Source of the DNA: CAVTBX01 sp963733135
Lineage (GTDB): Bacteria; Actinomycetota; Thermoleophilia; Gaiellales; Gaiellaceae
Length of the DNA stretch: 64,000 bases
Reading direction: 5' to 3'
NCBI GenBank assembly: GCA_963733135.1
Contig: CAVTBX010000004.1
Coordinates: 397,733-461,732, forward strand
Part shown: positions 25,688-37,396 of the stretch, piece by piece
Layout: the number at the start of each line of letters is the position of its first letter
Numbering within the stretch: position 1 is the first letter of the stretch
The notes under the pieces: model-generated
Seen by the model: only the letters and a program-made list of their open reading frames with translations
Databases searched by the model: none
Told to the model about the DNA's origin: nothing
Position numbers and translations under genes: made by a program

Positions 25688-27338
25688 GTGTCCGCCGCTG
25701 TCGGCCTCCCCCGCGACGACCTCGTGCTTGGTCGCTACCGCCCCCTTCGACCGCTGGGCAGCGGAGGCTCGGGCTCGGTCTGGCTCGTCCGCGACGTCGA
25801 GGTCGGACCGAGACGTGGCTCTCAAGATCGTGGCCAGGGCCGGAAAGGCCGGTTCGCGGGCCGAGCGAGAGGTCGAGGCGGCGACGCGACTGCGACATCC
25901 GCGCTGCCTCCGCGCACTCGCGTTCCACCGAGATGACGGCCATGTGTACGTCGCGTACGAGTACGTGCGGGGCAAGACGCTCCGGGATGCGCTCCGCTCG
26001 GGCGAGGTCGACGACGGCACGGCGATCGAGGCCGGCGCCCAGATCCTCGACGCCCTCGCGCACGCGCACGGAAAGAAGATCGCCCACCGAGACGTCAAGC
26101 CAGCGAACGTCATGCTCGAGGAGGGCTCCGAGACGTCGACGCGCCTCCTCGACTTCGGGCTCGCTCGCCTCGACGAGCTCGACGGGCTGACAGCGACCGG
26201 AGACGTGCCCGGAACGCTCGCGTACATCGCCCCCGAGCGCCTCGACGGCAAGGAGTCCGCCGACGGGGCGGACATCTGGGCGGTCGGAGTCATCCTCTGG
26301 GAGTCGCTGGCCGGGTTCCATCCCTTCAGTGCCACGTCGCCCGTCGAGACGGCCCGACGCATCGGAGCCGGAGCCCCGTCCCTCGCTCGTGAACGCCCTG
26401 ATCTTCCGAAGGCGCTCTGCGCGGTGGTCGACGGCATGCTCGCGCTCGATCCGCGCCGACGCCCGGGCGCACGTCGGGCCGCATCAGAACTGCGAACCGC
26501 GGGAGACGAGCGCGCCAGCCGCCCGCGGCCGGTGATCGCTCGCCGGACACTCCGCACCCGGGCCGCGCACGCGGGGCTTGCCGCGTTGACCGCCGGCGGC
26601 TCCGCAGCCCTCCTGCCGTTCTTTCCCCGCGGGTGGCCGTTCCTGCTCGCGGCAGTCGCCGGCGCCATCGCTCTCCGCAGCCCGCTCGCGGGCCTCGCCG
26701 CCGCACTCGCCGTGCCGGTGCTTCCGCTCGGAAACCTGTCGCTCGGACTCGCGCTCGCCTACGCAGCCGTTGCAACCGCCTGGATCCTCGCCTTCAAGCG
26801 AGAGCCGTCGAACGGCCTCGTGTTCGCCGTGGGGGGGCTGCTCGCGCCGATCGGCGCCGTGACGCTCCTGCCCCTGGCGGTGCTGCGAGTCCATGGTGTC
26901 GCGAGGCGCGGGCTCGCGGCCGCCGGCGGCGTCCTCACGGGCGCTGCTGTTTGTGCTCTCACGGGTCGCGCTCTCCCGTTGACCGAGGACCCACCGGGGA
27001 CAAGCCGTGCGCTTGCGGGCCTCGAGAGCCCGCTGGAGGCTACGGACGCTGTTCTTGCAGCCCTTGCCGCCCACCCGCAGGTTGGGGTCGCAGCGCTCGT
27101 CATCGGCCTCGCTTCCGCCACGGCTGCGCATGCACTGTCAGCCGGCCCGTGGGGGCTCGCGCTCTGGGGATCAGCCTATCTCGCCGCGATCGTGCTCCTT
27201 CCGGCGGCAACCGGCACACCCGATGTCCGCGCCCTCATCCTCAGCCTCGGCGTCTGGACTGCGGCTGCGGCACTCGCCGTTGTCCGTCTCCGCCAGGGAG
27301 CACAGGAATCATCGGGCTCGGGCACAATGCCCGAGTGA
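25688..27338 (+). CDS. Ser/Thr protein kinase with polytopic membrane tail (frameshifted)
   Basis: The N-lobe glycine loop GRYRPLRPLGSGGSGSVWLV is in one frame and the rest (DRDVALKIV with the ATP lysine, HRDVKPANVML, DFGLARLDEL, PGTLAYIAPERL) is in another. Removing one G near 25805 restores a continuous kinase of about 550 residues. After the kinase domain come several hydrophobic helices (ALLPFFPRGWPFLLAAVAGA, LALAYAAVATAWILAF, LAPIGAVTLLPLAVL). A multi-pass rather than single-pass tail is unusual for bacterial Hanks kinases. The indel is probably a sequencing error. The start is GTG at 25688, with TTG at 25622 as an alternative. Confidence 0.82.
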
Positions 27339-27373
27339 TCGGCCCGTAACCGGGTGGTCACCGAGCCCGGCGT

Positions 27374-28222
27374 ATGAGCGTTTTCCGAAGCATCGAACAC
27401 GGCATCCAGTCCGTCCTCGAGGGCGCATTCGGCCGCGCGTTCCGCTCGCACGTCCAGCCTGTCGAGCTCGCCCGGAAGCTCGCGAAGGAGATGGACGACC
27501 ACCGGACGGTGTCCGTCTCGCGCGTCTACGTGCCGAACGAGTACCAGCTCTGGCTCTCGCCGTCCGATCGCGAGCAGTTCTCGACCTACGAAGACTCGCT
27601 CCTCACCGAGCTCTCCGACTACCTCTCTGAGCACGCGAGGCGGGAAGGCTACGCGCTCCTGTCGACGCCCCAGGTGACGCTCCACGAGGACGAGGACCTT
27701 TCGGTCGGCGAGTTCGGAATCGCGACGCGCACCGTGCAGCCCCGCAAGGGGGGACCCCCCGCTCCCGACGGCGCGCCTGCCGCTCCGGTTGGAGCCCCGA
27801 GCGTCCCGGCTCCCGCGGCCCCTGCCCCGCTGCCTGTCGAGCAGGCCGAGGACGTCGGGGCCACGAGGATCTTCAAGCCGGAAGCACCGGAGACGGCTTC
27901 GGTCAGCGCGGAGGAGGCCGAGCGGCTCGGGCTCGCGCACAGACCTCCTGCGGCGGTGCTCGTCGACGGGCGCCGCTTCGAGCTCACCAAGCGAGCGCTC
28001 GTCATCGGACGGTCTCGCGACTGTGACGTCACCCTCGACGACCCGAACATCTCGCGCCGCCACGCCGAGATCCGACAGGAGAACGGGGGCCACGTCGTCG
28101 TCGACCTTGGCTCGACCAACGGGATCGAGGTGAACGGCTCGCGCGTCGAGCGGGCCGAACTCGAGAACGGCGACCTGATCGTCCTCGGACGCACGAGCGT
28201 GACGTTCGAGCTCGAACCGTAG
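27374..28222 (+). CDS. fhaA: FHA-domain protein FhaA (DUF3662)
   Basis: The 282-residue protein has an N-terminal DUF3662 domain (SVFRSIEHGIQSVLEGAFGR, VYVPNEYQLWLSP), a proline/alanine-rich linker (about 125-160), and a C-terminal FHA domain with RSRDCDVTLDDPNISRRHAE and LGSTNGIEVNG, the phosphothreonine-binding loops. In mycobacteria FhaA is a PknB substrate and links it to lipid-II flipping. Here it sits upstream of fhaB, the phosphatase, ftsW, pbpA and pknB in the conserved order. Confidence 0.93.
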   Translation: MSVFRSIEHGIQSVLEGAFGRAFRSHVQPVELARKLAKEMDDHRTVSVSRVYVPNEYQLWLSPSDREQFSTYEDSLLTELSDYLSEHARREGYALLSTPQVTLHEDEDLSVGEFGIATRTVQPRKGGPPAPDGAPAAPVGAPSVPAPAAPAPLPVEQAEDVGATRIFKPEAPETASVSAEEAERLGLAHRPPAAVLVDGRRFELTKRALVIGRSRDCDVTLDDPNISRRHAEIRQENGGHVVVDLGSTNGIEVNGSRVERAELENGDLIVLGRTSVTFELEP

Positions 28223-28236
28223 AGGAGGGATCCCCG

Positions 28237-28704
28237 GTGGAGCCGGTCCTCCTCGGTCTCAAGGCGCTCTTCCTGCTCCTGCTCTACTTCTTCATCTGGC
28301 GGGTCGTACGTTCGGCCGCCCGCGAGCTCCGGGTACCGCAGGAAAGCTTCATCATGGCGCCCGCACACGCCCGCGCGGAGCCCGGCCGCGACGTCGCGCG
28401 CGAGGCTCCGCTGGGCCTGGTCGTCGCCGCGAGCCCTGTGCTCCAGGTCGGCGCGCGCTACGACACCGGCGCCGTCCCGATTTCCGTCGGGCGGGCCGAC
28501 GACAACACGCTGGCCTTGAACGGGGACGAGTACGCCTCAGGCCACCACGCGCGCATCGAGACGCAGCGCGACGGCGTGTGGGTGCACGACCTCGGTTCGA
28601 CGAATGGCACGTATGTGAACGGGGAGCGCGTGCAGGGACGAGCCCGGCTCCGCGAGGGCGACAGCGTCCAGGTCGGCGAGACGGAGCTACGCCTCGAGCG
28701 ATGA
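28237..28704 (+). CDS. fhaB: Membrane-anchored FHA-domain protein FhaB
   Basis: The 155-residue protein starts at GTG 28237 with a membrane helix (ALFLLLLYFFIWRVVRSAA) and has a C-terminal FHA domain (VGRADDNTLALNGDEYASGHHARIE without its last residue, then LGSTNGTYVNGERV). It is the usual partner of the PP2C phosphatase; the phosphatase start overlaps its stop as ATGA. Confidence 0.92.
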   Translation: MEPVLLGLKALFLLLLYFFIWRVVRSAARELRVPQESFIMAPAHARAEPGRDVAREAPLGLVVAASPVLQVGARYDTGAVPISVGRADDNTLALNGDEYASGHHARIETQRDGVWVHDLGSTNGTYVNGERVQGRARLREGDSVQVGETELRLER

Positions 28705-29889
28705 GGATCGTCGAGCAGGCCGCCTACACCGACCCCGGTCGCAAGCGCCGCCGGAACGAGGACTCCTACATGGTCGAGCCGCCGCTCTTCGTGGTTGCGG
28801 ACGGCATGGGCGGCGCGCAGGCAGGGGAGGTCGCCTCACGCCTCGCCGCAGCCGCCTTCCGCGAGTTCCACGAGGCCGACGAGCTCGGCCCGACCGAGCG
28901 TCTCGAGGCGATCATCCAGGAGGCCAACCGCCGGATCTTCGAGCGGGCGCATGAGGACACGGGTCTCTCGGGGATGGGGACGACCGTCACGGCCGCGCTC
29001 CTCGGCGACGACGCCGTCGCGATCGGCCACGTCGGCGACTCTCGGGCATACAGGGTGCGGGAAGACGCACTCGAGCAGCTCACCGAGGATCACTCGCTCG
29101 TCGGCGACCTGATCCGAAGCGGACGGCTCACACCCGAGGAGGCAGAGGCACATCCACAACGCTCCGTGATCACCCGCGCCCTCGGCACCGATCTCGACGT
29201 CGACGTCGACACGGTCCTCGTCGAAGCGGCGGAGGGCGATCTCTTCCTGATCTGCTCCGACGGGCTGACCTCGATGGTGTCCGAGGACGAGATCCTCGAA
29301 GCGGCTTCGCGAGGCGGGTGGCCTGGAGAGAGCGGCGAAGGCCCTCATCAAGGCGGCGAACAAGCGTGGCGGCGAGGACAACATCACGGTCATCCTCTTC
29401 CGCGTCGAGGGCGGCGACGCCCTCGACGACACGCTAGTCGCCGGCAACGGGCGCGGCGAGACCGAGGACCTCGAAGACACCCTCACCGGCCTCGAGCCGA
29501 TCCCGGACACGCGCGAGGCCGCCTGGGAGACGAGGCCAGAGCCGGCTCCCGCGGACGCGTCCGGGGAGCGTCACCGCGCAATCCCTCGCGGGCTGCTCTG
29601 GGGCTTCGTCGTGCTGGCCGTCGTTGCGATCCTCGTCGCAGCCGCCTTCTGGGGTCTGTCTCGAGCGTACTTCGTCGGTGCTGACGAGGACGGCAACGTG
29701 GCCGTCTACCAGGGCGTCCCCTGGGAGCTCGGCGGCGGCGCGATGCTCTACCGGGCCAAGTACGTGAGCGGCGTCCAGGCCGTTCAGCTCTCGCCGGAGG
29801 AGCGTGAGTCCCTCTTCGACCATGCGCTCCTTTCCTACGAGGACGCACGTACCCGAATCGCGCCCTACGAGGAGGAGGCGACTCCCTGA
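28701..29889 (+). CDS. pstP: PP2C-family Ser/Thr phosphatase PstP (frameshifted)
   Basis: It dephosphorylates the Hanks kinases of this locus. Metal-binding motifs are visible: RRNEDSYMVEPPLFVVADGMGG in two parts, GMGTTVTAAL, HVGDSRAYRV and ICSDGLTSMV. The frame breaks near 29,320 (SRGGWPG); the next frame continues as LERAAKALIKAANKRGGED with the C-terminal metal motif EDNITVILF, a linker and a membrane helix (LLWGFVVLAVVAILVAAAF) with an extracellular tail. The whole protein would be about 395 residues. A single extra base explains the break. Confidence 0.9.
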
Positions 29890-31173
29890 GAGTTCGTAAT
29901 CGCGAGCTCCTGAACCTGCTGGTCGTCGGAGCTCTTACCGCAGCAGGCTTCACAAGCGTCTTCATCGTCCGTCAGAACGCCGAGAGCTTCTCGACCGCCT
30001 CGCTCTCCTACGCCGCGTTCTTCCTGGCCCTCTTCGTCGCCGCGCACGTCGTCCTGCGCATCCGGCTGCCGCAGGCCGACCAGACGCTCCTCCCGCTCGT
30101 CGGGCTCCTGACCGCGACTGGGCTGACCCTCATCTACCGGATCGATCCGGAACTCGCGTGGCGCCAGGGCGTCTGGGTCGTGGTCGGCGTCTCGGTCTTC
30201 GCACTCGCCGTGCTCGTCGTCGGAGAAGACTACCGGCGCCTCGACGACTACAAGTACACGCTCGGCCTGATCGCAGTCGGGCTCCTGATCCTGCCGGCGC
30301 TGCCCGGTCTCGGCGCAGACGATCAACGGCGCGAACCTCTGGGTTTCGATCGGCCCGATCGCCTTCCAGCCGGGCGAGTTCGCCAAGGTGCTCCTCGTCG
30401 TCTTCGTGGCGGGCTACCTGCGGGACAACCGGGAGATGCTGGCGATGGGCGTGGGGCGCTTCGGGCTTCCGTCGCCGAAGCACTTCGGGCCGCTCCTCCT
30501 TATCTGGGGCGCCGCAATGCTCGTCCTCTTCCAGACGAACGACCTCGGCGGGGGGCTCCTCTACTTCACGATCTTCCTCGCCATGCTGTACGTGGCCACG
30601 GCGCGCTGGACGTACGTCGCCGTCGGGCTCGGGCTCTTCGTCGCGGGTGCGGTCGCCCTCTATCGCGTGACGCCGCACATGGCCGAGCGATTCTCGATCT
30701 GGCTCGACCCGTGGGCGGAGCCATTCGGCGACGGCTACCAGCTCGTGCAGTCGATCTACGCGATCGCGGGCGGCGGCGTCTTCGGGTCCGGGCTCGGCGA
30801 GGGCGTCTTCGTTCAGCCAGACGGCGGCACGTACATCCCCTTCCTCGAGACCGACTTCATCTACGCCGCGATCGTGCAGGAGCTCGGGCTCGCCGGGGGC
30901 GCGGCCGTGATCCTCCTCTTCCTGGTCTTCTGCTATCGCGGCTTTCGGATCGCGATGCTCGCCGACGACGGCTTCTCGAAGCTGCTCGCGACCGGGCTCA
31001 CGGCAACGCTGGCCATCCAGGCGTTCATCATCGTCGGCGGCGTCAGCGGCCTCATCCCCTTGACCGGGATCACGCTCCCGTTCGTCTCGTACGGTGGCTC
31101 GAGCATCGTCGCGAACTTCCTCCTCCTCGCCCTGCTCCTGGCCGTCTCGAACCGGGTGAATCGCGAACAGTGA
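29886..31173 (+). CDS. SEDS-family peptidoglycan polymerase FtsW/RodA (frameshifted)
   Basis: The about 428-residue polytopic membrane protein polymerises lipid II together with the class B PBP encoded next. Visible are LIYRIDPELAWRQG, GANLWVSIGPIAFQPGEFAK, QTNDLGGGLLYF, and the C-terminal TGITLPFVSYGGSSIVANF. The frame breaks near 30,312; one extra base explains it. The apparent start is CTG at 29886, overlapping the phosphatase stop as CTGA and preceded by GAGGAGG at 7 bases; no ATG, GTG or TTG lies in frame nearby. Position between pstP and pbpA favours RodA over FtsW. Confidence 0.9.
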
Positions 31174-32650
31174 ACGTCCAGATCCGACGCCTCTTCCTCG
31201 TGCTCACGGCGCTCTTCGTCGCCCTCGTCGGCATGTCGACGTACTGGCTCTGGAAGGCGCCCGACCTGGAGGCGCGTCGTGGAAACCCGCAGCTCCTCGT
31301 TCGTCAGGTGACGATCGAGCGAGGGCTGATCTACGCCGCCGACGGGAAGACGCGAGTTCGCGATCAACCGAACGCGGCGCGTGCAGGACAAGACCTGGTA
31401 CCTGCGCCGCTATCCGACCGAGGAGCTCGTCGCGCAGCTCGTCGGCTACTCGACGATCCAGCGCTCTCGCACGGGCCTCGAGGAGTCGCTGAACGACTAC
31501 CTGACCGCCTCGAACGCCGATCTGACGACACTCCTCGACCGGGCGCGCGACACGCTGACCGGCAGCACGCGCCAGGGGAACGACGTCGTCACGACCATTC
31601 GTAGGCGCCCGCAGGAAGTCGCGATGGACGCGCTCTCCGGCCTCTGCGGGTCGGTCGTCGCGCTCGACCCGAGGACCGGCCGACTACTCGTCTCCGCCTC
31701 CTCCCCTTCATACGACCCCAATCTCGCCGAGTCGGACTTCCGCCAGATCACGCAGATCCAAGGCGCCTGCACCCCGGCCGCGCCGCTCGTCAACCGAGCC
31801 ACCGGCGATCTCTTCATCCCCGGCTCGACGTTCAAGGTCGTGACGGCGACCGCGGCGCTCGACAGCGGCGAGTACACGCCCGAGAGCCGCTTCGACGACC
31901 CGGGCTACTGCATCGAGTACGGCGACCGGGTCTCGAACTACTCGGATCAGGGCGGCCCGCAGGTGTACGGGAACATCGACTTCGGCACGGCGATGGAAAA
32001 CTCCGTCAACTCGGTCTTCTGCAACATCGGCAAGGAGCTCGGCCCGGATCTCATCCTCGACTACGCGGAGCGCTACGGGTTCTACGAGGATCCTCCGCTC
32101 GAGACGCCTTCCGAGGAGCGCTTGCCGAGCGGCCTTTACAACCGCGGCAAGCTCTACCGCCCTGAGAACCCGCAAGACGTCGACCCAGGCCGGCTGGCCT
32201 TCGGTCAGGAGCGGCTGCTCGCGACGCCGCTCCAGATGGCGATGGTCGTGTCCGCGGTCGGGAACGGCGGCGTCCTGATGGAGCCGCAGGTCGTCGAGCG
32301 CATCGTCAGCCCCAAAGGGAAGACGATCTCACGGCTTCGCGCCCGACGAGTACCGCGAGGTCATGAAGCCGCAGACGGCAGCCGACCTCACCGACATGAT
32401 GACGCGGGTCGTGTCGAGCGGTACGGCGACGTCCGCGCAGATTCCCGGCATCGAGGTCGCGGGCAAGACCGGCACCGCCGAGACGGGTCGGCCCGGAGCC
32501 AACCACACGTGGTTCATCGCCTTTGCTCCCGCAGACGATCCAGAGGTCGCGATCGCGGTCGCGCTCTCGAATCAGAGCGGGACGGGCGGTTCGACCGCGG
32601 CTCCGATCGCAAAGGCCGTCATGGAGGCGATTCTGGGCGGCAACGCGTAG
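31170..32650 (+). CDS. pbpA: Class B penicillin-binding protein PbpA (two frameshifts)
   Basis: The D,D-transpeptidase cross-links peptidoglycan. It has an N-terminal membrane anchor (RRLFLVLTALFVALVGMSTY), a dimerisation region, the SxxK motif GSTFKVV, SVN in ENSVNSVF, and the KTGT motif VAGKTGTAETG. Its GTG start overlaps the ftsW stop as GTGA. Two one-base frameshifts, near 31,352 and 32,335, split the reading frame; correcting both gives about 492 residues, normal for the family. A missing product would be lethal, so the indels are very probably errors. Confidence 0.92.
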
Positions 32651-32664
32651 CCTGAAGCGAGGTC

Positions 32665-34623
<1,959 letters not shown>

Positions 34624-34668
34624 GCTCGCGTCGCGGCTCCGCTCAGGGGGCTGAGCAGGCTGGGGCGT

Positions 34669-35700
34669 TTGCGCGTCGCGGTTCTCTTGGGCGGCCGCTC
34701 GAGCGAGCACGAAGTCTCGCTCGAGTCCGGCCGTTCTGTGCTCGGCTCCCTCGATCCCGAGCGCTACGACGTGCGCGAGATCCGAATCCGTCGCGACGGC
34801 CGCTGGGAGCTGGACTCGGGTAACGCCAGTGGCGAGCTCTCCGACGGAGGACGTCCCACTGACCTCGCTGGTATGCCGATTCCCGTCGAGCGAGCAGCGG
34901 CGCCCGAGCCGCTCGGGGACGTCGACGTCGTTTTCCCCGTTCTCCATGGTCCGTTTGGCGAGGACGGCACCGTGCAGGGGCTCCTGGAGCTCGCGGGGGT
35001 CGCGTACGTCGGCGCAGGCGTGACGGCCTCGGCTCTCTGCATGGACAAGGATCTCTTCAAGGCTGTGCTCCGGGACAAGGGGGTTCCGGTCGTCCGGAGC
35101 GTGACCGCCCTGAAGCGCCATGCCGACCGCGTAGAGAATCCGTTCGGCTACCCGGTCGTCGTGAAGCCGGCGCGGCTCGGCTCGAGCGTCGGCATCTCGA
35201 TCGTGGGCTCTGCGGACGAGCTAGCGGCGGCCGTCGCGCTGGCCTTCGAGCACGATGAGAAGATCCTGCTCGAGGAGTTCGTGCGCGGCGTGGAGGTCGA
35301 GTGCGGCGTGCTCGGAAACGACGCGCCGGTCGCCTCGCTGGTCGGCGAGATCGTGACGCTCTCGAGCGACTGGTACGACTACTCGGCCAAGTACGACGAG
35401 GGCGGTATGGACCTCGTCGTCCCTGCGCGGATCTCGGAGGAAGCGACGCGGCGCGTGCAGGAGCTGTCGGTGGCGTCGTTCGTCGCGACGGACTGCGAGG
35501 GCATGGCACGCGTCGACTTCTTCGTCCGCGAGGACGGCGAGGTGCTCGTGAACGAGCTGAACACAATCCCGGGCTTCACGGCCACGAGCGTCTACGCAAA
35601 GCTCTTCGAGGCGTCAGGGATTCCGTACGCGGAGCTTCTCGATCGGCTGGTGGAGCTGGCCGTCGAGCGCCGAGACCGCCGGGCCGGCCTCAGGTTCTAG
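34669..35700 (+). CDS. ddl: D-alanine--D-alanine ligase
   Basis: The ATP-grasp enzyme makes the D-Ala-D-Ala end of the peptidoglycan stem. Visible are VAVLLGGRSSEHEVSLESG at the N-terminus, VDVVFPVLHGPFGEDGT, GYPVVVKPARLGSSVGI, and the C-terminal metal site ELNTIPGFTATSVYAKL. The 343-residue length is normal. The TTG at 34669 is the start that gives the family N-terminus. Its place directly behind pknB links cell-wall precursor supply to the growth-signalling genes. Confidence 0.95.
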   Translation: MRVAVLLGGRSSEHEVSLESGRSVLGSLDPERYDVREIRIRRDGRWELDSGNASGELSDGGRPTDLAGMPIPVERAAAPEPLGDVDVVFPVLHGPFGEDGTVQGLLELAGVAYVGAGVTASALCMDKDLFKAVLRDKGVPVVRSVTALKRHADRVENPFGYPVVVKPARLGSSVGISIVGSADELAAAVALAFEHDEKILLEEFVRGVEVECGVLGNDAPVASLVGEIVTLSSDWYDYSAKYDEGGMDLVVPARISEEATRRVQELSVASFVATDCEGMARVDFFVREDGEVLVNELNTIPGFTATSVYAKLFEASGIPYAELLDRLVELAVERRDRRAGLRF

Positions 35701-35724
35701 CCGGAGGCCGCGGCAGCGGCCGGG

Positions 35725-35752
35725 CGAATCGCGCCGCCTTTCGCGCGATTCG
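35725..35752. repeat. Dispersed hairpin repeat, copy C (inverted)
   Basis: CGAATCGCGC (35725-35734) pairs perfectly with GCGCGATTCG (35743-35752). Read on the minus strand it matches copy B at 22876, including the flanking CCATACGAATCGCGC. It lies behind ddl and the convergent kinase gene. Confidence 0.7.
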
Positions 35753-35789
35753 TATGGAGGAACCGCGAGAGCGGTTCCGGTCACCGCGC

Positions 35790-35885
35790 GGGCGAGGCAT
35801 GCCTCGCCCCTACGAAGACAGGGTCTGGGCGAATCCGTGCGGGCGGCGCAGGGCCCCTGGACGTAGGGCGACGCATGCGTCGCCC
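35790..35885. repeat. Two related 20-bp palindromes
   Basis: 35790-35809 reads GGGCGAGGCATGCCTCGCCC and 35866-35885 reads GGGCGACGCATGCGTCGCCC; both are perfect palindromes. They differ only by a G/C swap in both arms. A small hairpin ACCGC-GAGA-GCGGT precedes them at 35762-35775. Such GC-rich palindromes are dispersed in many bacterial genomes. They fill the 190-bp gap between ddl and the convergent kinase gene. Confidence 0.75.
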
Positions 35886-35889
35886 GGAT

Positions 35890-37344
35890 TCACGAGCGCA
35901 AAGCCACCTCGTTGACGTGAGCCCGCCCACCGGGGCCGAGCTCGGTGATCCAGACCAGGAGGAACCGGTACTCCTCGCCGGCCGTGTCGAGCTCGAAGGC
36001 CGTTCGGGAGCCGACGGTCTGGGACTCGGAAACAGCCTCGAAGCCTCCGCCAGGCCGGTTCGACGCCCTGATCTCAGCCGTGAAGCCCGCGTCGTCGTCG
36101 GAGCGCACGACGACCGTTCCTCCGTCGAGCGGCGTGGAGGCCCGCACGACGATTCCGACGCCAGGCTTCTCGAAGGTGGAGTAGGTCTCGGTCGTCCAGT
36201 AGGTCGTCGCGTTGCCGTCGGTCGCGGCCGCGATGGACTCGGGGTGCTCCGAGCCGTCTCCGCCCGGATCGTGGTCGGCCGCCGCGCGCAGCCGCACCGC
36301 CTCGGCGCCGCCGTTCCCTCCCGCGGCCTCAGATCCCCCGTCTCCATCCCGTCCGAAAATGACGAATCCGAATCCGGCAAGCCCGGCGACGAGAAGCAGG
36401 ACCACCAGAGCCGCGAACGCACCCCTCCTCCGGTTCGCCTTCAACACGCGAGTTGGGCGCGTCGAAGAGCGCGGTGCTTCGGCGTACCCAGGACGGAAGT
36501 CCGACAGCGTGTCCTCGTCGTAGCGGGCGAGGCATGCGTCGACGGCGGTGAGGAACGCGGAGGTAGAGGCGAAGCGATCCTCCGGTTGCTTCCGCATCGC
36601 GTGGCGGACGAGCTCGTCCACCTCGACCGGCACGTCGGGTCTCGAGTCGCGGACGCTCGGGATGGGATCGTTCGCGTGCCGCATCGCGGCCTCCACGAGG
36701 CTCCCGGACGGATACGGCACCTCGCCGGTCAAGAGCTCGAAGAGAAGGACGCCGAGCGAGTACTGATCCGAGCGTTCGCTGACCGGGCGACCCGTCGCCT
36801 GCTCCGGAGCGATGTAGTCGCTCGTCCCGAGGAGCGTGCCGGTGGTCGTGAGACCTTCGCCCCGGTCGAGCGAGCGGGCGATCCCGAAGTCGGTGACCTT
36901 CGCCGTTCCGTCGAGGTCGATGATGACGTTGTGAGGCTTCACGTCCCGGTGCACTACGCCGTGCTCGTGCGCGAACGCAAGCCCGTGCGCGATCTCGCGC
37001 ACGAGGGTGAGCGCGTCGCGGACGGGCAGCGGCCCCTGCCCCTCGACGAGCTCCTTGACGGTCTGGCCCTCGACGTACTCGAAGACGATGAACTGGTGGT
37101 GCTCCCACTCCCCGCGGTCGATGACCGTCACGATGTTCGGGTGCGACAGCCGCGCGATCGCCTTCGCTTCGCGCCGGAAGCGCTCGACGTACTCCTCGTC
37201 GTGGGAATAGCGCTCGTGCAGCACCTTGATCGCCACCCGCCGCTCGAGGAGCGAGTCGAATGCTCGGTAGACGTTCGACATCCCGCCCGTGCCCGCGAGC
37301 TCCTCCAGGCGGTAGCGCTCCGCGATGACCTGGCCGACCTCCAC
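35890..37344 (-). CDS. Receptor-type Ser/Thr protein kinase with discoidin-like ectodomain
   Basis: The 484-residue protein has the kinase motifs LAGTGGMSNVYRAFD, VAIKVLHERY, HRDVKPHNVII, DFGIARSL and GTSDYIAPEQATG, then a membrane helix (GAFAALVVLLLVAGLAGFGFV, near residue 310). The extracellular part is not PASTA: it reads DGNATTYWTTETYSTFEKPG and later EYRFLLVWITELGPGGRAHVNEV, the pattern of an F5/8-type (discoidin) beta-sandwich that could bind carbohydrate. It is convergent with ddl and separate from the pknB operon. Confidence 0.9.
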   Translation of the reverse strand: MEVGQVIAERYRLEELAGTGGMSNVYRAFDSLLERRVAIKVLHERYSHDEEYVERFRREAKAIARLSHPNIVTVIDRGEWEHHQFIVFEYVEGQTVKELVEGQGPLPVRDALTLVREIAHGLAFAHEHGVVHRDVKPHNVIIDLDGTAKVTDFGIARSLDRGEGLTTTGTLLGTSDYIAPEQATGRPVSERSDQYSLGVLLFELLTGEVPYPSGSLVEAAMRHANDPIPSVRDSRPDVPVEVDELVRHAMRKQPEDRFASTSAFLTAVDACLARYDEDTLSDFRPGYAEAPRSSTRPTRVLKANRRRGAFAALVVLLLVAGLAGFGFVIFGRDGDGGSEAAGGNGGAEAVRLRAAADHDPGGDGSEHPESIAAATDGNATTYWTTETYSTFEKPGVGIVVRASTPLDGGTVVVRSDDDAGFTAEIRASNRPGGGFEAVSESQTVGSRTAFELDTAGEEYRFLLVWITELGPGGRAHVNEVALRS

Positions 37345-37396
37345 AGTCAGGTTGTACCCGAGCGCGCGCGCTGCGCCAGCTTTCGATCGACCGAGG

